A stretch of 46,305 nucleotides of DNA from Candidatus Thorarchaeota archaeon. Its GTDB lineage: Archaea; Asgardarchaeota; Thorarchaeia; Thorarchaeales; Thorarchaeaceae. The notes below the pieces were generated by a model that was given only the letters and a program-made list of their open reading frames with translations, had not been told where the DNA came from and did no database searches. The first letter of the stretch is position 1; each line of letters opens with the position of its first letter. A program made the translations under genes and the position numbers. Shown in pieces: positions 26,113 through 34,340 of the stretch. The stretch is taken from NCBI GenBank assembly GCA_004524595.1, contig SDOA01000017.1, positions 1 through 46,305 on the forward strand. Direction: 5' to 3'.

Positions 26113-28776
26113 TCATTTTGCGCTCCTGCGACTGATGATAATACAGATTATTGTCAATACAAATATTCCTGATAATAGTAAAGCAAGTCGCAACAAATCA
26201 GGATGTGATTCGGTAGTTGTTATGGTTGTCTCGGTTTCAGTGCTGGTTTCTGTTTCAGTTGTAGTTGTCATTGTAGTAGTCGTAGTTGTAGTGGTAGTCG
26301 TTGTGGTTGATTCTTGAACAGTATAGCTTAAAGGACCAACCAATGCCCAGTTTCCTGCAGTATCATTTGCTTGAATCCAATATTGAACAACAGTTCCTAC
26401 TGGTAACGCTGGAATTACTCCTTCATAATCACTGCCAGTCCAAGTCATTGTAACATTGAAGTAAATCGACCCATTATAGTAAGAGAGGGTGACAGTATCA
26501 ACACCGGAAGGATCTGAAACGTCAACCGTAATTGTCACTGTGTCTATTTGATAGACTGTGATTGGGGTTCTCTCAATATTTTCAATTATTGGACCTTGTA
26601 AGTCATCAATCACTGAGTGGATAGCACTATTCACATCAAGCTTTCCATAGCCCCAAGTATCAGAGGGTGTAGCACCTGTAAATGCATCAGCCTTTGCTGT
26701 CGATTGGATGATTAGTTGAATATGATTTCCAATAGTGGAATTGGCCTGGAGCAATAGAGCAGCACATCCTGCAACATGAGGGCCAGATGCACTTGTACCA
26801 CTGAATAGTCTGTAACTCCCTAATTGCTGATTGAAAGGAAGTGCACCATAGGCATTGAACCATTGTGACCACACAGAGCCACCAGCATAATCAGAAATTA
26901 CATCATACCCACCTGGTGATGCAACACCCTGTTTGAGAACACCATCAATACGAGGTCCTCGCGATGAAAAAATCGCAATATCACCAATGGTACCCCCACC
27001 CACAAGATTCCGTGTTCGGTAGCTTGCAACACTAATTGCTAAATCAGCTGTCGAAGGCCAGCATATCTCATAATCATCAGAAACATCACTCATCCATATG
27101 CATCCGCCAGTCCAACTACTCTGATCGTCAGAAATGTAAACGTGAAATTCAGTGAGATTTGGAGTTGTAATATTTAATGTATGCCATGGGGGAACATTAG
27201 TAAATGGCAGATTACCATGAATCCAGATCCCCAGCATACTCGTCCCCCGTGATGATGATGATATGAATGACTCCACAACATAATTCGGTGTGGGTGGTTC
27301 TGGGAAAAAGTTGAGGTACCCAATTCCCGGGGTTAAATCAAATACTGCAGGTGGAAGAGGAAACCATGACTGATCCATTATCAATTGGAAGTCACATAGG
27401 GCAAAATCTGTTGAATCTACTGATAGAACTGTGATGTAGACATTTTTAATATCATCAAGTACATATGTTCCATCAGGCTGAGGAATAGTAAAATCAACAA
27501 GGTATGAAACGGAGGGGGGTGTTGTGAACATTGCATGTTTCATTTTTCCACCAAGGTTTCCACTAGGTGAGATAACAGGAATTCCATTTGCTACTAGAGC
27601 ATCAATCATCTGTTCTGCCAAGGTACTACCATCAAGATACTCATACGTCCAGGAACCAATTTCAGTGAGAATAACATCAGCACCTGTATTGTTTGCAATT
27701 GCAAGACCTTCCTCTATAGAGAGCCAAGTATCCTGATCACCAATCACACGGATCATCATCAACTCAGCATCAGGAGCAACACCAACATATTGTCTGTAGC
27801 CGAGTTGTCCACCAAGTAGAATTCCTGCAACAGCAGTTCCATGACCACCTCCGTAAAGACTATCATCTGTGTGGGTACTTGATGTAAGATTAACTCCACG
27901 AACCCATGACTGCAATTGCGGAAAAGGATTACCATCATTTTCAAAGATGTATTTTGTCTTTGGTGTTCCTAACATGATTAAAGATTCGCCAAGGTCAAGA
28001 AGACCATTTCCTGAAGTATCATTGACTACAAAGAATGGTTCCCCAATGTCTGGAATCCCGTTTTGTGTAACATTGTCAGCCCAAATCCATTCGAAAGAAA
28101 TATCGAATTGACCATTATTGTTGAGATCAATAGCGTATAGAACCTCATTAGCCGTAATGACACCATCAGAATTAAGTTCAACTCCATCAGTGCCATTATC
28201 AAACTGTGCATTGGGAGGACCACTCTCTAACCATTGATACTCACCACCATCAGCAAACCAAAGATCTGGATGCCGCCAATCAACCCCTGAATCCAAGTCA
28301 GCTATCAATATACCTTGACCTGTCACGTTTCTATCATAAGCATCCAGAATTTCCCAGACATCATCTGCATTGATTTCCGGGATTGAAACATCTCTGGTGG
28401 ACTCTAGAAATTGTACATGTGTCTGTGCAGAAATCTCTGCAACAATGTTGAGATCTAGTAATGCAGTAAGACTCTCAGCAGAGCCATCTAAAAGATAGTA
28501 CGGTCCAATATGACTTGATGTGGGATTACCCAAGCTAAATTCCAGATTCAAATTAGCAAGTATATTCAATATCGACTTTGTTAAACCATTCTTGAATTTT
28601 GCAACAACAGGAATAATTTCACCATACAGTTCTGTTAGGCTATTAATATCTAAAGGTGACAGAATGACAGAATTCTCAGATTGAGCATCATTTTGAGATG
28701 AAATAGAAAGGAAACTTGAGATGCTTGAAAGTAACAGACACGTAACAAGTAGCGAGCTCACAATTCTTCGATTCAC
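26113..28776 (-). CDS. Secreted, membrane-anchored S8 serine protease with Thr-rich stalk, 887 aa
   Basis: A subtilase paralogous to the one at 12008-15154. The triad is Asp162 (DLDSGVDWRHPDL), His312 (GGHGTAVAG) and Ser662 (FSGTSASGP), with Asn in SPSGNLGG. The Asp-His insertion again carries EF-like loops (DLNNNGQFD), and a beta-sandwich sits between Asn and Ser. A further Ig-like domain ('VTLSYYNGS', 'GTVVQYWIQANDTAGN') leads to a Thr/Glu-rich stalk and a single TM helix ending RRSAK. The GTG at 28776 is chosen because GGAGG lies 8 nt before it and a standard signal peptide begins there; an ATG at 28797 is in frame and would add seven residues. A surface or extracellular protease; substrate unknown. 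Confidence 0.9.
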   Translation of the reverse strand: MNRRIVSSLLVTCLLLSSISSFLSISSQNDAQSENSVILSPLDINSLTELYGEIIPVVAKFKNGLTKSILNILANLNLEFSLGNPTSSHIGPYYLLDGSAESLTALLDLNIVAEISAQTHVQFLESTRDVSIPEINADDVWEILDAYDRNVTGQGILIADLDSGVDWRHPDLWFADGGEYQWLESGPPNAQFDNGTDGVELNSDGVITANEVLYAIDLNNNGQFDISFEWIWADNVTQNGIPDIGEPFFVVNDTSGNGLLDLGESLIMLGTPKTKYIFENDGNPFPQLQSWVRGVNLTSSTHTDDSLYGGGHGTAVAGILLGGQLGYRQYVGVAPDAELMMIRVIGDQDTWLSIEEGLAIANNTGADVILTEIGSWTYEYLDGSTLAEQMIDALVANGIPVISPSGNLGGKMKHAMFTTPPSVSYLVDFTIPQPDGTYVLDDIKNVYITVLSVDSTDFALCDFQLIMDQSWFPLPPAVFDLTPGIGYLNFFPEPPTPNYVVESFISSSSRGTSMLGIWIHGNLPFTNVPPWHTLNITTPNLTEFHVYISDDQSSWTGGCIWMSDVSDDYEICWPSTADLAISVASYRTRNLVGGGTIGDIAIFSSRGPRIDGVLKQGVASPGGYDVISDYAGGSVWSQWFNAYGALPFNQQLGSYRLFSGTSASGPHVAGCAALLLQANSTIGNHIQLIIQSTAKADAFTGATPSDTWGYGKLDVNSAIHSVIDDLQGPIIENIERTPITVYQIDTVTITVDVSDPSGVDTVTLSYYNGSIYFNVTMTWTGSDYEGVIPALPVGTVVQYWIQANDTAGNWALVGPLSYTVQESTTTTTTTTTTTTMTTTTETETSTETETTITTTESHPDLLRLALLLSGIFVLTIICIIISRRSAK

Positions 28777-28784
28777 AAACTTAT

Positions 28785-28789
28785 CCTCC
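28785..28789 (-). promoter_or_regulatory. Shine-Dalgarno GGAGG favouring the GTG start at 28776
   Basis: GGAGG on the minus strand, 8 nt before GTG 28776, and overlapping the upstream in-frame ATG codons, which themselves have no ribosome site. Confidence 0.6.
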
Positions 28790-28892
28790 ATGCACATCTG
28801 CGGTTATTGGAAATGTCCACGCAGAACTTTTTCTTTCCAATCAACAAATATAGTTCTAATAACCTATTAATTTATTCACCTGCATAATCAGT

Positions 28893-30335
28893 CTATGAAT
28901 TTTGATTGATGACATTTGAATCATCATCTGAGTCATCATTTGGTGTCCTTAGCTTTCCATAAGTTGGTTTCCGCTCAGGAATAACATTGAATGATGCATA
29001 GAAATCAGCGGCCTCATCATCACGAGAAATTTTTTGTCCTTCGTAAAGAGATGTTCCAGCACTGACAAGATATGACACCGAGATACAAATCGCAAGAGGT
29101 ATCACTAGATCAAACGAGAGACTCATCTCAAGCATCATAATTGTTGTGGCAACAGGTGTGTTTGTATTTGCAGCAAGGACAGCACCCATTCCTAGTACAA
29201 TGAAAGCAGGAATATTCTCGGGAAAGAAAATCTCTCCAAATATTGAACCGAGCATTGCACCAACAAATAATGAAGATGCTAGAACACCACCAGATACTCT
29301 ACCAGCTACAACGAAAGACGAAGCGAATAATTTACCGAAAAGAAGAATGATGACAATTAAGATTGGTTGAGGGTTCTCTGCAAGATTGTTAATAACATCG
29401 TAGCCCATACCAGCTATAGTCATCGTTGGGTCCGCAACTAATGCAACTACAAAAATTACAATGCATGCAAGGAATGAACCAAAAATAGGATCCGCCCAAT
29501 CTGGTAGTTTTACAGTAAAGAAGTTGCGCGTTGCCATCAAACTGACTGCAAAGAGGATAGACACAAGTCCCGCAACAATTCCAAAGAAGATTAGGAATGG
29601 TGTAACTGCTAATGTATACTCAAAGACTGCGTCAAAAGTAAAGAGAGGTCCTGCACCATCCTGTGTCACAAAAGAATATAGTGCACTGAAGACGATGAAT
29701 GATGTAAGTGCTGCAATTACGGTTGGAACAAAATATCCAAGTCTTGCATCCCTTTTATAGGGAGCTTCTGTTGCAAAGAGTGCACCGCCAAGAGGTGCCT
29801 TGTAAATTCCAGCTGTCGCTGCCGCAGAACCCATCATAAGAAAGACTCGTAGATGTGCATCTTCAGTAAATCCTAATCTTCTACCGATATGGTTCCCCAA
29901 TCCTGCACCTATTAATACTGCAGGTCCTTCTCGTCCCACGGGATTTCCGGAACCAATTGATACCGACGTGGCAACTAGCTTTGAGAGGGTGGTTCCTCGA
30001 GGAAGTCCACCTGGTTTATGTGTCATCTCTATTGCTTTTGAAATGCCACTTCCCTGAATCTCACGACGACCAAAATAGATCATAATACCAGAGAATGCTC
30101 CTCCAATCATTGGCGCAAGATATACAGGAAGAGGTGAGAATAAGATAGTAGTTCCGTCGATGAGTAGTTGGAACACAACCATGTAGATCCCACAAACAAG
30201 CCCAACCAAAATCGATGCAGGAACATATAATCGATAAAATCTAGAGAAATGTGTTATATGAAATAATTCCTTGAGAGGCAGAACATTTTCTCTGCTATCT
30301 TCAGCAATCTTGTCCGTCAATTTTCTCACACACAA
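28893..30335 (-). CDS. CLC-family chloride channel or H+/Cl- antiporter
   Basis: A 480-residue polytopic protein with the CLC signature segments: GSGNP (selectivity), GREGP with the gating Glu, GIYKAPLGGALFATE, and 'AGRVSGGVLASS' near the C-terminal half. Two inverted halves can be followed. There are no CBS domains; the C-terminus is a short acidic tail (DDSDDDSN). The family forms dimers in the cytoplasmic membrane and moves chloride or other anions; retention of the gating Glu fits an antiporter or gated channel, and cannot separate the two. It starts at TTG with no good Shine-Dalgarno, so the exact start is uncertain. Confidence 0.9.
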   Translation of the reverse strand: MCVRKLTDKIAEDSRENVLPLKELFHITHFSRFYRLYVPASILVGLVCGIYMVVFQLLIDGTTILFSPLPVYLAPMIGGAFSGIMIYFGRREIQGSGISKAIEMTHKPGGLPRGTTLSKLVATSVSIGSGNPVGREGPAVLIGAGLGNHIGRRLGFTEDAHLRVFLMMGSAAATAGIYKAPLGGALFATEAPYKRDARLGYFVPTVIAALTSFIVFSALYSFVTQDGAGPLFTFDAVFEYTLAVTPFLIFFGIVAGLVSILFAVSLMATRNFFTVKLPDWADPIFGSFLACIVIFVVALVADPTMTIAGMGYDVINNLAENPQPILIVIILLFGKLFASSFVVAGRVSGGVLASSLFVGAMLGSIFGEIFFPENIPAFIVLGMGAVLAANTNTPVATTIMMLEMSLSFDLVIPLAICISVSYLVSAGTSLYEGQKISRDDEAADFYASFNVIPERKPTYGKLRTPNDDSDDDSNVINQNS

Positions 30336-30424
30336 TTCACTAATTCTGATTCATCTATGTCAGTTAGGCTGATATCGTCAAACTTATGACTTTCTAGTAG
30401 CCCTCTAAAGTTGGCGACAATATC

Positions 30425-30907
30425 TTGGCAGGGAAAAAAATATCCGATTTAAAGGATACTAGCAAGAGTAAAGACCTTACTCTTGAGGAGGTCCAAGGTC
30501 GTCTTGATGAAATCTCAGATAGACTTGCCAGGCTTGAATACTTGATTGAGAGAGTTGGACCAGGCATAGAAGAAGTAAGATCATCCGCAAAGGTGATTCG
30601 AGAAGGATTTGAATTCTATGATGGTCTGGTCAGACTGATGTCTAAATTCACAAAAGCTGAGAGATTAGAGTCCCGATTTGGAGACCTCAAAAAAGATGAT
30701 ATCAGCTGGAGAATAATCCAAGTTCTTGACAACTCTTCTCGTCCTTTGAATATTAGCCAAATAACAGCTGCAGTAAGAGCAGAAAGAGGAACAGCATCAA
30801 GAAGAATTGTTCGCGAACGAGTTAATGAACTAGTTCAAAGAAAAATCTTACAAATTATAGAAGATGAAGATGAAAGAGCGAGATATTTTGATCTCGTGAG
30901 GGATTGA
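30425..30907 (+). CDS. Winged-helix transcriptional regulator with N-terminal coiled coil
   Basis: A 160-residue protein. Residues about 18-55 are heptad-like ('LTLEEVQGRLDEISDRLARLEYLIERV'-type, coiled-coil dimerisation), and about 92-155 form a winged helix: 'ISWRIIQVLDNSSRPLNISQI', then a basic recognition-helix region 'RGTASRRIVRERVNEL' and a wing ('KILQIIEDEDERARYF'). It would bind DNA as a dimer. The frame has no ATG, only TTG 30425, and a stop lies just upstream, so TTG is the only start. The next gene begins 84 bases on, and its TATA box sits inside an inverted repeat, a natural operator for this protein. Confidence 0.8.
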   Translation: MAGKKISDLKDTSKSKDLTLEEVQGRLDEISDRLARLEYLIERVGPGIEEVRSSAKVIREGFEFYDGLVRLMSKFTKAERLESRFGDLKKDDISWRIIQVLDNSSRPLNISQITAAVRAERGTASRRIVRERVNELVQRKILQIIEDEDERARYFDLVRD

Positions 30908-30939
30908 TGTGTTATTTGCGCACTTTTGTGGAAACGTAC

Positions 30940-30977
30940 TGGTCACTTTTTTCCACATTATATATAGAAAGTGACCA
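30940..30977. promoter_or_regulatory. Perfect 10-bp inverted repeat framing a TATA box (probable operator)
   Basis: TGGTCACTTT (30940-30949) and AAAGTGACCA (30968-30977) are exact reverse complements, separated by 18 bases that contain the TATA box. A dimeric regulator bound here would block TBP/TFB. The winged-helix gene ends 33 bases upstream. Confidence 0.75.
30958..30966 (+). promoter_or_regulatory. TATA-box promoter for the 30991 gene (leaderless)
   Basis: TTATATATA lies with its centre about 29 bases before the ATG at 30991. With the usual archaeal spacing of roughly 25 bases, transcription would begin at or within a few bases of that ATG, giving a leaderless transcript. Confidence 0.7.
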
Positions 30978-30990
30978 CACAATACTATAC

Positions 30991-31416
30991 ATGGTGATTA
31001 ATTCAATGAGCAATGAATATTCTGATGAAGAACCGAAGAGAAAGAAAAGAAGTAGTTCCAGCGATATAGATGAACTTAGAGAAGTAGCAGAAGTACTGCC
31101 AGACTTATTTGGTGCTTTGAATGAGTCGATTCCAAAGCTAATCTCAGGTCTCATTGGTAGTATCTATAGTCCAGAGGCCGCAGGAAATATGGCAAAAGGG
31201 ATTGGTCAATTCTATAACAATCTAGTTGCTGAAGGATTACCAGAAGATGTAGCCCTTGAGATGACGAAAAAATTCGTGAGTTCTCTAGATTTTAGTAAAT
31301 TCATCAACATGGTCAGTGATGAGTCATCAACCTCTTTTAGCAAGCGAAAGAAGAAACACCGTGACCATGATGAATTCGAAGATGAGGATGAAGACTTCGA
31401 CGAGGAGTTTGACTAG
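30991..31416 (+). CDS. Small helical protein of a paralogous pair (first member), 141 aa
   Basis: Helical protein of about 141 residues with a charged KRKKRSSSS N-terminal stretch, a helical core ('LPDLFGALNESIPKLISGLIGSI', 'MAKGIGQFYNNLVAEGLPEDVALEMTKK') and a very acidic C-terminus (repeated Glu/Asp). Helices near 50-70 are amphipathic to hydrophobic, so membrane or partner association is possible, but no clear TM helix. The core shares the pattern 'FY..L...G.PE..A.E.T' with the next gene. The ATG at 30991 follows a TATA box; an ATG at 31006 is a second candidate. The protein cannot start at 30904 because the promoter lies inside that stretch. Family not recognised. Confidence 0.65.
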   Translation: MVINSMSNEYSDEEPKRKKRSSSSDIDELREVAEVLPDLFGALNESIPKLISGLIGSIYSPEAAGNMAKGIGQFYNNLVAEGLPEDVALEMTKKFVSSLDFSKFINMVSDESSTSFSKRKKKHRDHDEFEDEDEDFDEEFD

Positions 31417-31418
31417 AG

Positions 31419-31706
31419 TTGGGAAAAGTCAGGTCAATTGGAAAAATCATCCTGACATCAATGAGCGGCGGAACAAAACTACTTGCAAAAACATGGTGGT
31501 CTATACGTAAGGGTCGTAAAGAAGTAAAGAAATCAGCTCAAGAATTCTATCAAGTTCTTAGAGATATTGGAATTCCGGAAGAAGATGCAAAAGAGATTAC
31601 TCTCGCATATGCAAGACCAGCATGGGAGATGTTAAGCGTTACCAATTTGGTTAAAATGGCAATGGAGATGAGTGATAATGATTCATCTCCATCAATCTCT
31701 ATTTAA
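31419..31706 (+). CDS. Small helical protein of a paralogous pair (second member), 95 aa
   Basis: A basic 95-residue helical protein. Its region 'EFYQVLRDIGIPEEDAKEITLAY' matches the preceding protein's 'QFYNNLVAEGLPEDVALEMTKK', and both continue into a 'LVKMAMEM' / 'FINMVSD' segment, which suggests a shared domain and an ancient duplication. It starts at TTG, two bases after the stop of the first member, so the pair is an operon. Unlike its partner it lacks the acidic tail and has a basic N-terminus (KGRKEVKK). Its end overlaps the convergent stress-protein gene by 8 bases. Confidence 0.6.
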   Translation: MGKVRSIGKIILTSMSGGTKLLAKTWWSIRKGRKEVKKSAQEFYQVLRDIGIPEEDAKEITLAYARPAWEMLSVTNLVKMAMEMSDNDSSPSISI

Positions 31707-32178
31707 CTATGAGTATAGCACAAGGAGCTTTGCGTACTACCCGTTCTGTAGCACTTCCCAGAGAGCCACGTGCAGCACTTGTTGCACCACTGGATCCCAT
31801 CACAATGACATCAACCTTCTTTTGAAATGCAATATCGATTATCTTATCGGATGGGAGACCCTGCTCAAGAATCAATTCAACTTCTAGGTCAAATTCAGAT
31901 GCCGCACTTCTGTAACCCTCTAATAATCGTTCACCATTAACCATATACTTAGTGAGTACTTCTAACGAATCAGCATCTGACATGGTAGCAATCTGTTGGA
32001 CCATTCCAATATTTATTACATGCAGAATGAAGATTTTCCCCTTCGTGATTTCTGCTAATTCATATGCGACTGTAGCAGCTCTTGCAGTGCCCTCACTACC
32101 ATCGACTGGAAGAAGAATCCTCTTTGTTCTCCAGAACAATCTATCTGGTGATTGATATAGTATTTCTTCCATGTACAT
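31699..32178 (-). CDS. Universal stress protein (UspA family), ATP-binding type
   Basis: A 159-residue single-domain Usp. It starts ILLPVDGSEGTARAA, typical of the family, and carries the ATP-binding motif G-2X-G-9X-G(S/T): GSSG, nine residues, GS, then 'ERVVRKAPCAILIVK'. Family members bind ATP and act as dimers in stress signalling. It has a neighbouring paralog, 38 bases upstream on the same strand, so a duplication and co-expression are likely. An ATG at 32178 is used, with a second Met two codons later. Confidence 0.9.
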   Translation of the reverse strand: MYMEEILYQSPDRLFWRTKRILLPVDGSEGTARAATVAYELAEITKGKIFILHVINIGMVQQIATMSDADSLEVLTKYMVNGERLLEGYRSAASEFDLEVELILEQGLPSDKIIDIAFQKKVDVIVMGSSGATSAARGSLGSATERVVRKAPCAILIVK

Positions 32179-32216
32179 ACTATGGAGAGCATTCCAATTA
32201 AAACTTCGGAACTAGA

Positions 32217-32693
32217 TTATTTGACAACAAGAACGGGTATATCGACAGCATACGTGACCCTTTCAACTGAACTGCCAAGTCCAGAACGACTTCCACCACC
32301 AGTTGCACCTCGAGCTCCAATGACTATGAGATCAACGCCTTTCTCAATAACTTGTGCAACAATGCGTTCAGGAGGCGATCCGCGCTCTAAGATTAGTTCA
32401 ATGTCTAATCCATATCCCTTAGAAGCATCTTTAACGCCTTCCAGTAGTGTTTCTCCTTTTGCAGCATATTTGAGTAGAATCTCATCAGCGTCACCATCAG
32501 ACATCAAAGCAACTTGTTTTACAAGTGGAATGGGAATAACATGAATAACAAATAATTTTGACTTCGTCATTTGTGCAACTTCGAACGCTACAGTTGCTGC
32601 ACGTGCAGAACCCTCACTTCCATCAACTGCAAGAAGTATCTTCTGGGTTCTACAAAATATGTGACCTGGTTCACAGTAGCTAATTTCGTCCAT
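32217..32693 (-). CDS. Universal stress protein (UspA family), divergent ATP loop
   Basis: A 158-residue Usp paralogous to the preceding one. The start at 32693 is chosen by alignment: MDEISYCEP here matches MEEILYQSP in the paralog; an upstream ATG at 32732 is in frame. The ATP motif is GARG, then ten residues rather than nine, then GS, so the loop is one residue longer; ATP binding may be altered. The protein otherwise keeps the fold, including 'ILLAVDGSEGSARAA'. Confidence 0.88.
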   Translation of the reverse strand: MDEISYCEPGHIFCRTQKILLAVDGSEGSARAATVAFEVAQMTKSKLFVIHVIPIPLVKQVALMSDGDADEILLKYAAKGETLLEGVKDASKGYGLDIELILERGSPPERIVAQVIEKGVDLIVIGARGATGGGSRSGLGSSVERVTYAVDIPVLVVK

Positions 32694-32809
32694 GTCAATA
32701 AATGATACCTTTTCACAGAAATAAATTACCATACTGGCTAAAAAAAAATCAGTGCCAATGTTAATATTGCATTGTTACACGGATACTACTGACAAATCGC
32801 GTTTCAAAC

Positions 32810-32814
32810 GGAGG
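32810..32814 (+). promoter_or_regulatory. Shine-Dalgarno GGAGG that sets the TTG start at 32824
   Basis: GGAGG lies 9 nt before TTG 32824. The in-frame GTG at 32752 has no ribosome site and would add 24 residues of unconvincing sequence. Confidence 0.7.
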
Positions 32815-32823
32815 AACGACATT

Positions 32824-34197
32824 TTGACAAGTGTTGATCTTATTGATTATCAAAAAAAGAAAAAATATCCAAGCCATAAGGGTGCAATTGCAGGTCTTTT
32901 GATTGTCTTTGGTGCATTCATAGGTCTCGGAGGCTACGCTTTATGGAATTTATGGATTCAATATCAACCTGAAATAACAGCTATCATCACACTCCTATCT
33001 CCAACTCTTGCAGATAATTTGTGGCTACTTGTTGCAGGACTTGCGGCAATCATTGGATTGAGTGTCCTCTTAGCATTAGGTGCATCAGTTGCAGCTAGAC
33101 GCCTGGGAGGTGCATTAATTTATATTGGCGCAGGGTTGATGAATCTCCTGACTTGGGGGCTCGTGATATTCCTATTCATTACAGGAGCTATCCCTCTTGC
33201 ATCGTTAAGTGCATCATGGCCAATCATGATCCCAGGATTGTTCACACTCCTCATTACAATCCTGCTATTCACGGTGTTTAGAGACAGGGTACGAAGAGCT
33301 GGTGAGATAATCAAGCTGACAGGCCAAGTGACACTCGATGAGAAGGGCACTTTCATACCACCACTACTCGCCATGGTCTTCACACTGGTATCAGCATTAC
33401 TCTTTGCAGGTATTCTTGTCTATTTCATGCCTCAAGTTCTTGATCCAAATCACGAATTTATGCTTGAAACAGACTGGGGCTACATTGTTGGCATCGTAGT
33501 GTATTTGTTTGTGACCATATTCTTCTATAAATTCGCATATGCTACAACTTCAGGAATCACCTATATCTACATGCGTGGTGAGGATCCTTCACTAGGCGAT
33601 GGTGTGAAAGCATCACTTGGCGTTATTGGAGGACTGGTCGTTCTAAGTATAATGTCAGTCATTGTGGTCATAGTCCAAATGGTGATACGAGCAGTCACTA
33701 GAAAATCAGGTCCAGTTGGAAGGGGTGCTGGCGCAGCAGCTTCAGGTATTATGGGCTGGGTCTGGATGCTGGTTAACTACTTTACAATTCCAGCTATGGT
33801 TGCAGAGGAACTAAGCGCAACTAAAGCTATCAAACGAAGTATAGGATTGGTACGCAAGAATTTTGTCGACGTCATGATAAAGGAAACCGGAGTCCGTTGG
33901 GGATTTGGTGTCCTTGCTTTTATGATGTTCATTGGTTTTGGCCTCTTTGGAGCACTCTTCGGATGGATTTGGTTCGCTGGCGACATTTTTATGACATTGA
34001 TTGTTGCTATCGTTTTCACAATTTTCGCAGCAATTCCAAGTACGTTAGTCCTAAGAACCTTCGATATCGTCTATGTTACTCTACTATATGTCTTCATCCG
34101 ACGCAAAGAGGGCGACATCACGGGCAAAGTTGCTATTCCAGCTTCAATGAATGCAGAGCTTGATCGTGCTTACAATAAGGCACAGGGAAGTCAATAG
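32824..34197 (+). CDS. Polytopic membrane protein, DUF6159-like
   Basis: A 457-residue protein with about eight to nine hydrophobic helices. After a short Lys-rich cytosolic N-terminus come three helical hairpins (to about 165), a loop region, then the C-terminal half with 'FFYKFAYATTSGITYIYMRGEDPSLGDGVKASL' and 'WVWMLVNYFTIPAMVAEELSATKAIKRSI' segments. These resemble DUF6159-type proteins, which often carry this 'FF..PA...E...A.KRS' pattern; the match is from memory and moderate. Function unknown. The TTG start is set by GGAGG. A strong terminator follows. Confidence 0.75.
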   Translation: MTSVDLIDYQKKKKYPSHKGAIAGLLIVFGAFIGLGGYALWNLWIQYQPEITAIITLLSPTLADNLWLLVAGLAAIIGLSVLLALGASVAARRLGGALIYIGAGLMNLLTWGLVIFLFITGAIPLASLSASWPIMIPGLFTLLITILLFTVFRDRVRRAGEIIKLTGQVTLDEKGTFIPPLLAMVFTLVSALLFAGILVYFMPQVLDPNHEFMLETDWGYIVGIVVYLFVTIFFYKFAYATTSGITYIYMRGEDPSLGDGVKASLGVIGGLVVLSIMSVIVVIVQMVIRAVTRKSGPVGRGAGAAASGIMGWVWMLVNYFTIPAMVAEELSATKAIKRSIGLVRKNFVDVMIKETGVRWGFGVLAFMMFIGFGLFGALFGWIWFAGDIFMTLIVAIVFTIFAAIPSTLVLRTFDIVYVTLLYVFIRRKEGDITGKVAIPASMNAELDRAYNKAQGSQ

Positions 34198-34209
34198 AAC
34201 ATCCATTGC

Positions 34210-34248
34210 AGTGTGATGGTTCAATCCGTCACACTCTTCTTCTTTTTT
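34210..34248 (+). terminator. Strong hairpin terminator after the DUF6159-like gene
   Basis: Ten base pairs (34210-34219 with 34226-34235, one G-T wobble) close a 6-nt loop and are followed by CTTCTTCTTTTTT. It starts 13 bases past the stop. Confidence 0.85.
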
Positions 34249-34340
34249 ATATTTATAGAGAATCAGGTCGCATTCAAAATATCGAAAAGGTAAGAAAGAT
34301 TCAAGAGTCGATTCTATAAACACTGGAGTAGAAGGGTAGT

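Noticed and set aside
30904..30990. Longer start for the first small paralog at 30904
   Set aside because: A TATA box and an operator-like inverted repeat lie inside this stretch, and the encoded residues resemble no protein; ATG 30991 fits a leaderless start.
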